Position numbers and translations under genes: made by a program
Assembly: GCF_047200635.1 (NCBI RefSeq)
Contig: NZ_JBJZOI010000001.1
Location: 186,001 to 250,000 of the forward strand
Reading direction: 5' to 3'
Source: Saccharopolyspora_C sp047200635
GTDB lineage: Bacteria > Actinomycetota > Actinomycetes > Mycobacteriales > Pseudonocardiaceae
DNA: 64,000 nt
Shown: piece by piece, positions 32,312-41,337 of the stretch
Layout of the letters: every line of letters begins with the position of its first letter
Numbering within the stretch: the stretch's first letter is position 1
The notes under the pieces: model-generated
What the model was told of the DNA's origin: nothing
Database searches by the model: none
Seen by the model: the letters and a program-made list of their open reading frames with translations, nothing else

Positions 32312-33385
32312 ATGAGGGGGAATTCGCGGGCCCGGCGCTGGGTCGCCGCGCTGAGCTGCCTGGCCGCCGCGTGCGCGCTGCCCTTGCCCGCCGCGCTGGC
32401 CGCCGACGCGCCGCCGCGCTTCGACGACGGCTTCGGCATCACCGTGCTCGACCAGCCGGAGTGGGTCGACGAGCACCACCGCACCTTCGTGCTGACCGTC
32501 GCCACCGACCAGGTTCCGGGGTTCGCGCCGATCGGCCGCCAGGTCTCCGGGGAGCACGCGATCCTGGTCGTGCTGCCCGAGAACTACGACCCGGGCGTCC
32601 GCTACCCGGTGAACTACCTGCTGCACGGCTCGCCGGAGCTGCCGGACTCGCCGCGCTACCAGGTCCTGCCGGAGCGGGCGACCGAGGGCGTTCCGCTGAT
32701 CACCGTGACGCCGCACGGCGGTGGGCGGGGCTGGTACTCGAACTGGGTGGCCCCCGGCGCCTCGGGCGTGCAGAACTGGGAGTCCTTCCACCTGGACCAG
32801 GTCATCCCGCTGATCGACGCGAACCTCAGCACCATCGCGTCCCGCGAGGGGCGGGCGATCTCCGGGCATTCGATGGGCGGGTTCGGCGCGTTCCACTACG
32901 CCGAGCACCGGCCGGAGCTGTTCGGCTTCGTCGGCAGCTTCTCCGGCGACCTGGACCTGCTCGATCCGAGGATGCGCGGGGCGGTCGTGGGCTCCGCGCT
33001 GCTGCCCGCCGCGGGCCTGCCGCTGGATCCGCCGGACGCGGTGTTCGGCTCGCCGGTGTGGCCCGGCGACGCGGTGTGGAACGAGCAGAGCCCCGCCCAC
33101 CACGTCGAGCCGCTGCGCGGGATGGGGGTGGCGATCTACACCGGCGACGGCGGCGACCTGCTGGACGATCCCGTGCTGGCCGTGGCCGAGGCGGTGGTGC
33201 GGGACGCGGCCGCGGTCACCTCCGCGAACCTGACGGCGGCGGGGATCGCGCACCGCTTCGCCGACTACGGCGACGGCACCGGCTGGGGCGAGGGGTGCGA
33301 CGGCAAGCACGCCAGGGACGCCTGCCTCCAGGCGGACCTGGACGACTACGTCGGCCTGCTCGCGGAGCGCCTCCAGCACCCCTGA
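32312..33385 (+). CDS. Secreted alpha/beta-hydrolase esterase (esterase D / antigen-85-like fold)
   Basis: This exported hydrolase has 357 residues. A Sec signal peptide (RRWVAALSCLAAACALPLP, cleavage near ALA-AD) is followed by an esterase domain. Family features are YPVNYLLHGSPELP, the nucleophile elbow ISGHSMGGFGAFHYAEHRPELF with Ser in GHSMGG, and a later acidic residue in YTGDGGDLLD. The catalytic His would be in the GIAHRFADYGDG region. It most resembles the putative-esterase group that includes S-formylglutathione hydrolase and mycolyltransferases. Substrate unknown. The start is set by GGAGGG 9 bp before ATG. Confidence 0.87.
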   Translation: MRGNSRARRWVAALSCLAAACALPLPAALAADAPPRFDDGFGITVLDQPEWVDEHHRTFVLTVATDQVPGFAPIGRQVSGEHAILVVLPENYDPGVRYPVNYLLHGSPELPDSPRYQVLPERATEGVPLITVTPHGGGRGWYSNWVAPGASGVQNWESFHLDQVIPLIDANLSTIASREGRAISGHSMGGFGAFHYAEHRPELFGFVGSFSGDLDLLDPRMRGAVVGSALLPAAGLPLDPPDAVFGSPVWPGDAVWNEQSPAHHVEPLRGMGVAIYTGDGGDLLDDPVLAVAEAVVRDAAAVTSANLTAAGIAHRFADYGDGTGWGEGCDGKHARDACLQADLDDYVGLLAERLQHP

Positions 33386-33411
33386 TCGCGGTCGGCGGGG
33401 AACCATTCGCC

Positions 33412-33433
33412 ATAAGACAGTCGTCTGACTTAT
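33412..33433. promoter_or_regulatory. Operator-like palindrome upstream of second P450
   Basis: A 22-bp dyad matches its reverse complement at 18 of 22 positions. The outer arms are ATAAG and CTTAT with inner CAG and CTG. It lies 48 bp before the P450 start and 26 bp after the esterase stop. Its size suits a TetR- or MarR-type repressor; no such gene is adjacent. Confidence 0.55.
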
Positions 33434-33480
33434 CTGCTACCGTCGTCGGGGTCCCGAACGTCCGACCGCAGGAGATGTGG

Positions 33481-34701
33481 ATGACCACCGCGGAGCCGAA
33501 GTCGTTCCCGTTCAGCGAGCCGGAACGCCTGGACCCGGAGCCCCTGTTCGAGGAGTTGCGCCAGCAGCCGCTGACCCGGGTGCGGTTGCCGTACGGGGAG
33601 CCCGGCTGGCTCGCCACCCGGTACGAGGACGTCAAGGTGGTGCTCGGCGACCGGCGGTTCAGCCGCGCCGCGAGCGTCGGCCGCGACGAGCCCCGGATGC
33701 GCCCGCTGCAGAGCCCGCCCGACAGCATCCTGAGCGCGGACCCGCCGGAGCACAGCCGGTTGCGCCGCCTGGTGATGAAGGCGTTCACCCAGCGCCGGGT
33801 GGAGCTGCTGCGCCCGCGCGCGCAGGAGATCGCCGACGGGCTCGTCGACGGGATGCTGGACCGGGGTGCGCCCGCCGACCTCGTCGAGGACTTCGCGCTG
33901 CCGCTGCCGATCACCGTGATCTGCGAGCTGCTGGGCGTGCCCTACGAGGACCGGGCGGACTTCCGGGTGTGGTCGGACGCCTTCCTGTCCACCACCAAGT
34001 TCACCCCCGAGGAGGTCGGCCGCAGCGTCGAGCTGATGCGGGAGTACGTGGCGGGTCTGATCGCCCAGCGGCGCGGCACCCGCCACGTGCAGGAGCGCGA
34101 CGACCTGCTCAGCGGGCTGGTCGCCGCTCGCGACGACGACGACCGGCTCAGCGAGGACGAGATGCTCTCGCTGGCGCAGGCGATCCTCGTCGCCGGGCAC
34201 GAGACGACCGCCACCCAGATCCCCAACTTCGTCTACGCGCTGCTGCGGCACCCCGATCAGCTCGCGCGGCTGCGCGCCGATCTCGGCCTGGTCCCGCGCG
34301 CGGTGGAGGAGCTGATGCGCTACATCCCGCTGGGCAACGGCGCCGGGATCGCGCGCTACGCGACCGAGGACGTCGAGCTGGGCGGCGTGACGGTCCGAGC
34401 GGGCGAGCCGGTCCTGCCGAGCACGGCCTCGGCGAACCGCGACCCGGCCGTCTACTCGGACCCGGACGCGCTGGACCTGCTCCGCGAGGAGCCCTCGCAC
34501 GTGGGCTTCGGGCACGGCGCGCACCACTGCCTCGGTGCCCCGCTGGCCCGGATGGAGTTGCAGGTCGCGCTGGACGTGCTGCTGCGCCGCCTGCCGGATC
34601 TGCGGCTGGCCTTGGGGGAGGAAGGCGTGGAGTGGAAGGACGGTCTGTCCACCCGGGGGCCGGAGAGGATGCCGGTCAGCTGGGCGCGGGCCGGCTCCTG
34701 A
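33481..34701 (+). CDS. Cytochrome P450
   Basis: This is a second soluble P450, 406 residues. The I-helix is ILVAGHETTATQIP and the heme loop is FGHGAHHCLGAPLARMELQ with the Cys ligand. The substrate-facing K-helix area reads EELMRYIPLGNGAGIARYA, a pattern common in CYP105/CYP107-like enzymes that act on polyketides or terpenoids. AGGAG lies 7 bp before ATG. No ferredoxin gene adjoins it. The gene overlaps the end of the convergent NACHT gene by 26 bp. Confidence 0.95.
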   Translation: MTTAEPKSFPFSEPERLDPEPLFEELRQQPLTRVRLPYGEPGWLATRYEDVKVVLGDRRFSRAASVGRDEPRMRPLQSPPDSILSADPPEHSRLRRLVMKAFTQRRVELLRPRAQEIADGLVDGMLDRGAPADLVEDFALPLPITVICELLGVPYEDRADFRVWSDAFLSTTKFTPEEVGRSVELMREYVAGLIAQRRGTRHVQERDDLLSGLVAARDDDDRLSEDEMLSLAQAILVAGHETTATQIPNFVYALLRHPDQLARLRADLGLVPRAVEELMRYIPLGNGAGIARYATEDVELGGVTVRAGEPVLPSTASANRDPAVYSDPDALDLLREEPSHVGFGHGAHHCLGAPLARMELQVALDVLLRRLPDLRLALGEEGVEWKDGLSTRGPERMPVSWARAGS

Positions 34702-36823
34702 CCGGTGACGTCCGGGCGCGGCGGGGCCCGCGCCCGGACGTGCCCCGCTCGCGCTGATGCCCCCGCGCCAGGTGATCGCGCAGCCTGGCGTGCCGGAACT
34801 GGTAGGCGGACCCGTGCTGGCGCAGCACGTTGCGCTCGTGGGCGTCCTCCAGGAAGGCCGCGGTCCGCCAGGGCACCTTGCCGCGCAGCGGCAGCCAGAA
34901 CCGCCCGAACACGAGCCACTCGCCCCAGGCGGTGAACGCGAGCATCGCCGCGATCCCGCCCCCGAGCCCGCTCGACGTCGCGAAGTGGATCGTGGACAGG
35001 ACGTTCCAGTCCAGCGGGACGCCCCACAGGCTGCCGTCGAGCAGCTCGCGCAGCACGCCGCCGCTGACTCCCACGATCAGCCCGAACACCGGTCCGCACA
35101 GCAGGAAGAGGCCCAGCGTCGTCTCGCGGTTCGCGCGCAGCAACGCGGCGGGCGTGGCCGCCGACCGGATGTCGATGGGTGCTTCGAGCGCCGCGATCAC
35201 TCCGAACACCAGCGTCGCCGCCGTCCCGAACATGATCGCGAACAGCAGCGCGTCGACCCAGGCGCCCGGCAGCGCGCCCGGGCCGTAGGTCCACGCCCGC
35301 AGCGCGCCCCTGCCGAGCCCCAGCCCGATCCCGCAGGCGACGCCCAGCAGCGCCGCCACCGCCGTGCGCACCGCGATCCTGCGAACCGACCTCCGCTCCG
35401 CGTCGTTCCTGGCGCGCAGCAGCAGCCGCACCCGGGACGGTTCGGCCGGCGTCCGGGAGGTGAGCAGGGCCGCGCCGTGGGCGATCCCGAACAGGGGGCC
35501 GCCCACCCCTCCGGCCAGCAGGCCGTCCAGCACGCCGGCGAGCGCCCCCGCCCGGAGACCCATCCCGAGCAGCGAGTACGCCGTCCCGCTCACGACGGTC
35601 AGGACGAGGAAGAGGACCAGCCCGGTGACCAACGCCATCACGAGGGCGCGGGAGCTGCGGCGCGTGGTCGCGGCGATCCGCCACCAGCGCAGATCGTGGG
35701 TCTCCAGTCCGCGCAGGTGCGCGGCGAGGTGGGCGAGCCACCGCTCGGCGCGATCCGGCGGCCAGCGCGGCGGGCGCTCCGGGTCGTCGTCGTACGCGGT
35801 GGGCACCACCGTGCCCAGCAGGTGCTCCTCCACCGCTTCCTCGGTGGGGAAGCGCCGCGCGTCCAGCAGTTCGACGGGGTCGCGGACCCGGTACGCCCTG
35901 CGCGCCAGCGAGAACATCAGCGGGGTGCGCAGCACCGCGGCGAGGTGGCGGCTCGCGGAGTGGTCCGGGGCCTCGCGCAACCTGCGCAGCACCGGCTCCC
36001 AGTTGGTCTCCGCGCGCCCGTCCACGATGATCCGCTTGGCGCCGCGCCGCAGCTGGTCCGCGACGTCGGCGGGGGACAGCGGCTCCAGCTCGACGACCTC
36101 GGCGGCGGCCATCGCCTTGTCCGCCTCGACCGCCGCCGCGTACTGCTGGCGGCGGCTGGTCAGCAGCAGCGGCATCCGGTGCGCGCTGATCCGCCGCAGC
36201 GCGCGGGCGTGCAGCCCGTCGGAGATCTCGTCGAACCCGTCGAGAACGGGCAGCACGAGCCCGGCCTTGACCAGGTCGGCGGCCACCCGGGGGCCGCCGG
36301 GCTGCGGGTAGTCGCGCGCCAGCCGCTCGATCAGCCAGCCGGTGAGCGGGACGGCGGCCGGGTCCCAGGAGCCGAGGGCGAACAGCACGGGGACGGCCTC
36401 GGTGTCGCGCCGCCGGTCCAGCACGTCGAGCACGAAGCGCAGGCACAGGGCGCTCTTGCCCATCCCCGCCTCGCCGAGCACCACCAGCCGCCGGGACGGG
36501 ACGCGCTCGTGCAGGTCCGCGATCCGGCTCAGCTCACCGGTCAGGTCCGGCCGCTCCGCGGGCCCGGGCCGGTACTCCGCGAGCTCCTCCGCCGCCATCC
36601 GGCAGCGCAGCGGCAGCGGGGACAGGTCGTGGACGCGCTCCTCGCGCTCCCACCGGAAGCGGACCTCGCGGGCCAGCGCCTCCAGCGGTCCGGCGAGCGC
36701 CCCGGGCGCGGGGGTCCGGTCGAACGAGACATCACCGTCGACCCGCCCGAACTGGTAGACCGAGCCGCCCGCACCGCTGGCGGTGTTGCGCGATGCGGGC
36801 TCGTGCTCTCCGGCTCCCGGCAT
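34676..36823 (-). CDS. NACHT-domain NTPase with multi-pass membrane domain
   Basis: This is a 715-residue STAND-type NTPase. The N-terminal region (SVYQFGRVDGDVSF) is short. Walker A is VLGEAGMGKSALCLRF near residue 115 and Walker B is LVLPVLDGFDEISDG near residue 190, with sensor-like LLLTSRRQQYAAAV. After the NACHT core (to about residue 370) come roughly six to eight membrane segments, for example ALVMALVTGLVLFLVLTVV and LLFAIMFGTAATLVFGVIAA. The tail is basic. This architecture is widespread in Streptomyces and relatives. NACHT proteins sense and respond in defence or development, but no effector domain is evident. It stands alone, with no adjacent small regulator. Confidence 0.85.
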   Translation of the reverse strand: MPGAGEHEPASRNTASGAGGSVYQFGRVDGDVSFDRTPAPGALAGPLEALAREVRFRWEREERVHDLSPLPLRCRMAAEELAEYRPGPAERPDLTGELSRIADLHERVPSRRLVVLGEAGMGKSALCLRFVLDVLDRRRDTEAVPVLFALGSWDPAAVPLTGWLIERLARDYPQPGGPRVAADLVKAGLVLPVLDGFDEISDGLHARALRRISAHRMPLLLTSRRQQYAAAVEADKAMAAAEVVELEPLSPADVADQLRRGAKRIIVDGRAETNWEPVLRRLREAPDHSASRHLAAVLRTPLMFSLARRAYRVRDPVELLDARRFPTEEAVEEHLLGTVVPTAYDDDPERPPRWPPDRAERWLAHLAAHLRGLETHDLRWWRIAATTRRSSRALVMALVTGLVLFLVLTVVSGTAYSLLGMGLRAGALAGVLDGLLAGGVGGPLFGIAHGAALLTSRTPAEPSRVRLLLRARNDAERRSVRRIAVRTAVAALLGVACGIGLGLGRGALRAWTYGPGALPGAWVDALLFAIMFGTAATLVFGVIAALEAPIDIRSAATPAALLRANRETTLGLFLLCGPVFGLIVGVSGGVLRELLDGSLWGVPLDWNVLSTIHFATSSGLGGGIAAMLAFTAWGEWLVFGRFWLPLRGKVPWRTAAFLEDAHERNVLRQHGSAYQFRHARLRDHLARGHQRERGTSGRGPRRARTSPVRSRPAPS

Positions 36824-36941
36824 CCACGCCCCTCCCGACGGCGACGTGCGGTGATCTCGAACAGCTGATCACCTCACCGTGCCACAGCACGGCGCGCGGG
36901 AACATCGTTTCCGCCGGACCGGGGGAGCCGGGGTTCCCGGC

Positions 36942-38195
36942 TCACACCAGGAAGTGGAACAGCGGGCTGTCCGGCGGCACCGGCTGGATGCGGTGCGGGA
37001 TCGCGTCCATCCGCTTCAGCATCGGCTCCAGGTCCTCGGCGGCGCCGAGCTCGATGCCGACCAGCGCGGGCCCGGTCTCCCGGTTGTTGCGCTTGACGTA
37101 CTCGAACAGCGCGATGTCGTCGTCCGGTCCGAGCACGTCGTCCAGGAAGCGGCGCAGCGCGCCCGGTTCCTGCGGGAACTCGACGAGGAAGTAGTGCTTG
37201 CGGCCCTCGAAGACCAGCGCCCGCTCCACGATCTCCGCGTAGCGGCTCACGTCGTTGTTGCCACCGGAGATCAGGCACACCACCGTGGACCCCGGCTCCA
37301 GGCCGAGGTCCTGGCCCAGCGCCGCCGGGGACAGCGCGCCCGCCGGTTCGCTGATGATCCCGTCGGACTGGTAGAGGTCCAGCATCTCGACGCAGATCCG
37401 GCCCTCCGGCACGGCGACCAGCTCCGGCCGGTGCTCGGCCACCGCGGCGAACGGGTGGCGGCCGACCACGCGCACCGCGGCGCCGTCCACGAACGGATCC
37501 AGATCGTCCACGGGGGACGGTTCGCCGCGGTCCAGGGCGAGCGCCATGCTCGCCGCGCCCTGCGGCTCCGCCCCGATCACCCGCACCTCCGGGTGCGTCT
37601 CGCGCAACCAGGCCAGCGTTCCGGCCAGCAGCCCGCCGCCGCCGACGGGCACCACCACCGCGTCCGGCACCTTCCCGAGCTGCTCGACGGCCTCCCGGAT
37701 CACGGTGCCCTGCCCGGCGATGGTGCGCGGGTCGTCGAAGGCCGGGATCAGCGTCCGGCCGGTCTCGGCCGCGTGCGCCCGCGCGGCGGCGTCCGCGTCG
37801 TCGTAGGTGTCGCCGTGCACGATGACCTCGACGTGGCGGCCGCCGAACTTCGCGACCCGCTCGCGCTTCTGCCGGGGAGTGGTGCGCGGCAGGTAGACCC
37901 GGGCGGTCACGCCCAGCGCCTCGCAGGCGAACGCCACGCCCTGCGCGTGGTTGCCCGCGCTGGCGCACACCACGCCGCGCCCGCGCTCCTCGTCGGAGAG
38001 GCGGCAGACGAAGTTGTACGCGCCGCGCACCTTGTACGAGCGGACCGGGGTGAGGTCCTCCCGCTTGATCCGCACGTCGAGCCCGTGCCGCGCGGACAGC
38101 CGATCGGCGCGGTGCAGCGGGGTCGGGGGGATCGTCTCGGCGAGCAGCTCGGCCGCGGCGTCCACCTCGGCTGCCCGCACCGGACTTGGTGACAC
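36942..38195 (-). CDS. ilvA: Threonine ammonia-lyase (threonine deaminase) with C-terminal ACT-like domain
   Basis: This PLP enzyme deaminates threonine to 2-oxobutanoate, the first step of isoleucine synthesis or a catabolic step. It has 417 residues. The PLP lysine is in VRSYKVRGAYN; SAGNHAQGVAFACEALG and VPVGGGGLLAGTLAWL are family motifs, with late SGGNNDVSRYAEI. A C-terminal ACT-like regulatory domain (HYFLVEFPQEPGALRRFLDDVLG) is present once, as in the shorter actinobacterial IlvA. GTG 38195 is supported by AGGAGG 9 bp upstream. It is monocistronic. Confidence 0.95.
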   Translation of the reverse strand: MSPSPVRAAEVDAAAELLAETIPPTPLHRADRLSARHGLDVRIKREDLTPVRSYKVRGAYNFVCRLSDEERGRGVVCASAGNHAQGVAFACEALGVTARVYLPRTTPRQKRERVAKFGGRHVEVIVHGDTYDDADAAARAHAAETGRTLIPAFDDPRTIAGQGTVIREAVEQLGKVPDAVVVPVGGGGLLAGTLAWLRETHPEVRVIGAEPQGAASMALALDRGEPSPVDDLDPFVDGAAVRVVGRHPFAAVAEHRPELVAVPEGRICVEMLDLYQSDGIISEPAGALSPAALGQDLGLEPGSTVVCLISGGNNDVSRYAEIVERALVFEGRKHYFLVEFPQEPGALRRFLDDVLGPDDDIALFEYVKRNNRETGPALVGIELGAAEDLEPMLKRMDAIPHRIQPVPPDSPLFHFLV

Positions 38196-38476
38196 GGCGG
38201 GTGACCTCCTGTCGTCTCTCGAACGGGAATCCGCTACGAGCATGGCCCTGCCGTCGCGCCACCGCGCACCCGGGGGGTCGGTGCCGTCCACGTGGTGCGC
38301 ATCGTGTCCCGCAATCTGGGATATCGGTCGCCGCGTGGGGCGCCCCCGGCCGGATCGGTGATGTCGTGGTCGCGGAGCGCCACCTCGTCGAAGTGACCGC
38401 GCCACCCGGCCCGAAGCTCCACCGTCCCTCGCGTCGCAGGACCGTCGATCCGCCCCGGCCCGGCGGGGACGCGAGC
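38196..38476. other. Upstream region of ilvA, no gene seen
   Basis: These 280 bp upstream of the ilvA start carry no supported gene. A dyad-like TCCCGCAATCTGGGA lies near 38310-38324 and could be a regulatory site. No leader peptide with an isoleucine codon run was found by eye. Confidence 0.4.
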
Positions 38477-38507
38477 GGGCCCCGCACCCGGGAGGGGTGC
38501 GGGGCCC
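38477..38507. terminator. Hairpin terminator of katG
   Basis: A perfect 13-bp stem, GGGCCCCGCACCC at 38477-38489 pairing with 38495-38507, closes a 5-nt loop. It lies 43 bp beyond the katG stop on the minus strand. Confidence 0.85.
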
Positions 38508-38549
38508 GTGGTGGTACCGCGATCCGGCGGCCAGGGCCGCTAGGGCCGA

Positions 38550-40766
38550 TCAGGCCAGGTCGAAGCGGTCCAGCTCCATGACCTTGGTCCAGGCGGTGAC
38601 GAAGTCGCGGACGAACTTCTCCTTCGCGTCGTCGGCGGCGTAGACCTCCGCGACGGCGCGCAGCTCGGAGTTCGAGCCGAAGACCAGGTCGACCCGGCTG
38701 GCGGTGCGCACGACCTCCCCGGCGGCGTCGAAGCCCTCGAAGCTGGTCGAGGCCTCATCGGCGGGCTTCCACGTCGTGCCCATGTCCAGCAGGTTGACGA
38801 AGAAGTCGTTGCTCAGCGCGCCCGGCCGCTCGGTGAACACGCCCTGCTGCGACCGCTGGTGGTTCGCGTCCAGCACCCGCAGACCACCCACGAGCACGAC
38901 CATCTCCGGCGTGCTCAGGGTGAGCAGGTTCGCGCGGTCGATGAGCTGGTACTCGGCGGGCATCGGCACGCCCTTGCCGACGTAGTTGCGGAAGCCGTCC
39001 GCGACCGGCTCCAGGTGCGAGAAGGACTCGACGTCGGTCTGCTCGGCGGTGGCGTCACCGCGGCCCGGGGTGAACGGGACCTCGATGTCGTGCCCGGCGG
39101 CCTTGGCCGCCTGCTCGACGCCGACACCACCGGCCAGCACGACCAGGTCGGCGAAGGAGACCTGCTTGTCGGAGCCGGAGTTGAACGACTCCTGGACGCC
39201 CTCCAGCGCGCTGATCACGGTCGCGAGCTCCTCGGGCTCGTTGACCTCCCAGCTGCGCTGCGGCTCCAGCCGGATGCGGCCGCCGTTGGCGCCACCGCGC
39301 TTGTCGCTGCCCCGGAAGGTGGAGGCCGCGGCCCACGCGGTCGACACCAGCTGGCGGACGGTGAGGCCGGACTCGGCGATCGCGGTCTTGAGCCGGGAGA
39401 TCTCGGCGTCACCGATCACCTCGCCCCGCGCCGGCTTCGGGACCGGGTCCTGCCAGAGCAGCTCCTCGGAGGGCACCTCGGGGCCGAGGTAGCGGTCCAC
39501 CGGGCCCATGTCGCGGTGGGTCAGCTTGAACCACGCGCGGGCGAAGGCGTCCGCGAACTGGTCCGGGTTCTCGTAGAACCGGCGCGAGATCGGCTCGTAG
39601 ATCGGGTCGACCTTGAGCGCCAGGTCCGTGGTGAGCATGTTCGGCGCGATCTTCCGCGAGGGGTCGTGCGCGTCGGGCACGGTGCCCTCGCCGGCCCCGT
39701 CCTTCGGCCGCCACTGCCAGCCGCCACCGGGGCCCTGGTAGAGCTCCCACTCGTAGCCGAACAGGTTCTGGAAGAAGCCGTTGCTCCACTCGGTCGGCGT
39801 GGAGGTCCAGGTGACCTCCAGGCCGCTGGTGATGGTGTCGGCGCCGTGGCCGGCCCCGTGCGCGTTGGTCCAGCCCAGGCCCTGCGCCTCCAGCGGAGCG
39901 GCCTCGGGGTCCGGTCCGAGGTTCGAGTCCGGGGCGGCGCCGTGGGTCTTGCCGAAGGTGTGGCCACCGGCGATGAGGGCGACGGTCTCCTCGTCGTCCA
40001 TCGCCATCCGGCCGAAGGTCTCGCGGATGTCGCGGGCGGCGGCGACCGGGTCGGGCTTGCCCTCCGGCCCCTCCGGGTTCACGTAGATCAGGCCCATGTG
40101 GGTGGCGCCGAGCGGCTGCTCCAGGGTGCGGTCGTCCTCGCCGCCGGAGATGCGCTGGTCGCTGCCGAGCCAGGTGGTCTCGGAACCCCAGTAGATGTCG
40201 TCACCGGGAGCCCAGGTGTCGGCGCGGCCACCGGCGAAGCCGAAGGTCGTCAGCCCCATCGTCTCCAGGGCGACGTTGCCGGTGAGGATCATCAGGTCGG
40301 CCCAGGAGAGCTTGCGGCCGTACTTCTGCTTCACGGGCCACAGCAGGCGACGGGCCTTGTCCAGGCTGACGTTGTCCGGCCAGCTGTTCAGCGGGGCGAA
40401 CCGCTGCTGCCCGGCGTCGGAACCACCGCGGCCGTCGCTGACCCGGTAGGTGCCCGCGCTGTGCCAGGCCATCCGGATCATCAGCGGACCGTAGTGACCG
40501 AAGTCGGCAGGCCACCAGTCCTGCGAGGTGGTCAGCACCTCGTGGATGTCCCGCTTCACCGCGGGCAGGTCCAGGCTCTCGAACTCGGCGGCGTAGTCGA
40601 AGTCCTCGCCCATCGGGTCGGCGACCGCGGGGTTCTGGGCCAGCAGCTTCAGGTTGAGGCGGTTCGGCCACCACGCCTCGTTGCCGTTCCCCTGCGTCGG
40701 GTGGGGGAGGCGGCCGCCGTGCGCGACCGGGCAACCGCCGGTCGCGGTGTCAGGGCTGTCAGTCAC
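38550..40766 (-). CDS. katG: Catalase-peroxidase KatG
   Basis: This is a bifunctional heme catalase and peroxidase that removes hydrogen peroxide, 738 residues, normal length with two homologous halves. The distal site is MIRMAWHSAGTYR (Arg, Trp, His). The Trp-Tyr-Met crosslink residues are expected in this loop, in YVNPEGPEG and in the later Met region. The proximal His is in ETVALIAGGHTFGKTHGA. It starts inside the end of the fur gene (8-bp overlap), so it is co-transcribed and translationally coupled with its repressor, as in the furA-katG operons of mycobacteria and Streptomyces. Confidence 0.98.
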   Translation of the reverse strand: MTDSPDTATGGCPVAHGGRLPHPTQGNGNEAWWPNRLNLKLLAQNPAVADPMGEDFDYAAEFESLDLPAVKRDIHEVLTTSQDWWPADFGHYGPLMIRMAWHSAGTYRVSDGRGGSDAGQQRFAPLNSWPDNVSLDKARRLLWPVKQKYGRKLSWADLMILTGNVALETMGLTTFGFAGGRADTWAPGDDIYWGSETTWLGSDQRISGGEDDRTLEQPLGATHMGLIYVNPEGPEGKPDPVAAARDIRETFGRMAMDDEETVALIAGGHTFGKTHGAAPDSNLGPDPEAAPLEAQGLGWTNAHGAGHGADTITSGLEVTWTSTPTEWSNGFFQNLFGYEWELYQGPGGGWQWRPKDGAGEGTVPDAHDPSRKIAPNMLTTDLALKVDPIYEPISRRFYENPDQFADAFARAWFKLTHRDMGPVDRYLGPEVPSEELLWQDPVPKPARGEVIGDAEISRLKTAIAESGLTVRQLVSTAWAAASTFRGSDKRGGANGGRIRLEPQRSWEVNEPEELATVISALEGVQESFNSGSDKQVSFADLVVLAGGVGVEQAAKAAGHDIEVPFTPGRGDATAEQTDVESFSHLEPVADGFRNYVGKGVPMPAEYQLIDRANLLTLSTPEMVVLVGGLRVLDANHQRSQQGVFTERPGALSNDFFVNLLDMGTTWKPADEASTSFEGFDAAGEVVRTASRVDLVFGSNSELRAVAEVYAADDAKEKFVRDFVTAWTKVMELDRFDLA

Positions 40767-41232
40767 CTGGGGTCCTTTCAGGATCGGTTCGTTCGGGATC
40801 GGAACTGGCGCAGGAGGGGCAGGTGCCCCAGTAGATGACCTCGGCCTCGTCGATCGCGAAGCCGTGGTCGTCGGAGGCGGTCAGGCAGGGAGCGGCGCCG
40901 TGGGCGCAGTCCACGTCGGCGATCACCCCGCAGGACCGGCACACCACGTGGTGGTGGTTGTCCCCGACCCGCGCCTCGTAGCGGGCGATCGAGCCCATCG
41001 GCTGGATCCGGCGCAGCAGGCCCGCCTGGGTCAGCGCCCGCAGCACGTCGTAGACGGCCTGGTGCGAGACCTTCGGGAGCTCACCGCGCACGGCCTCGAT
41101 GATGGATTCGGTGCCCGCGTGCGGGATCCGGTGCACCGCGGAGAGCACGGCCAGGCGCGGGCGCGTCACGCGGAGCTCCGCGTCGCGCAGCATCCGCTCC
41201 AGCTCGTTCGTGGTCCGGTGCACGAGGCCCAT
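40759..41232 (-). CDS. Fur-family regulator (FurA/CatR-like)
   Basis: This metal-dependent redox-sensing repressor has 157 residues. The DNA-binding helix is VSHQAVYDVLRALTQAGLLRR. Metal and Cys ligands are seen in NHHHVVCRSCGVIADVDC and in the C-terminal GTCPSCAS, which together give the two CxxC pairs of the structural zinc site. It is the first gene of the operon with katG and overlaps it by 8 bp. In FurA/CatR systems peroxide oxidises the protein and releases repression of katG. An AT-rich candidate box lies just upstream. Confidence 0.93.
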   Translation of the reverse strand: MGLVHRTTNELERMLRDAELRVTRPRLAVLSAVHRIPHAGTESIIEAVRGELPKVSHQAVYDVLRALTQAGLLRRIQPMGSIARYEARVGDNHHHVVCRSCGVIADVDCAHGAAPCLTASDDHGFAIDEAEVIYWGTCPSCASSDPERTDPERTPGD

Positions 41233-41243
41233 TGTCCGGGACT

Positions 41244-41262
41244 AACTGGAACGAATCAAGTT
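41244..41262. promoter_or_regulatory. Candidate Fur box upstream of fur-katG
   Basis: A 19-bp AT-rich imperfect dyad (AACT at one end, AGTT at the other, with GGAACGAATC inside) lies 12-30 bp upstream of the fur start on the minus strand. It stands out from the GC-rich surroundings and fits the position of FurA autoregulatory boxes in actinomycetes. Confidence 0.6.
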
Positions 41263-41337
41263 ATCGCCGGGGATGATCTCGTGGTCTCCGCCGTCCAGCG
41301 GGCCGGGACCCCTGCTGGTGCGGGCGGTCCCGGCCGG

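Noticed and set aside
29252..33406. Very long minus-strand open frame of over 1300 codons
   Set aside because: It lies opposite the U32-like, IclR, MCE and esterase genes, which have clear motifs and ribosome-binding sites. The minus frame is a shadow caused by third-position GC bias, with low-complexity Arg/Gly/Pro/Ala content.
38300..38340. T-box or leader-peptide attenuator before ilvA
   Set aside because: No isoleucine-rich leader frame, specifier loop or T-box sequence was found; only a short dyad is present.
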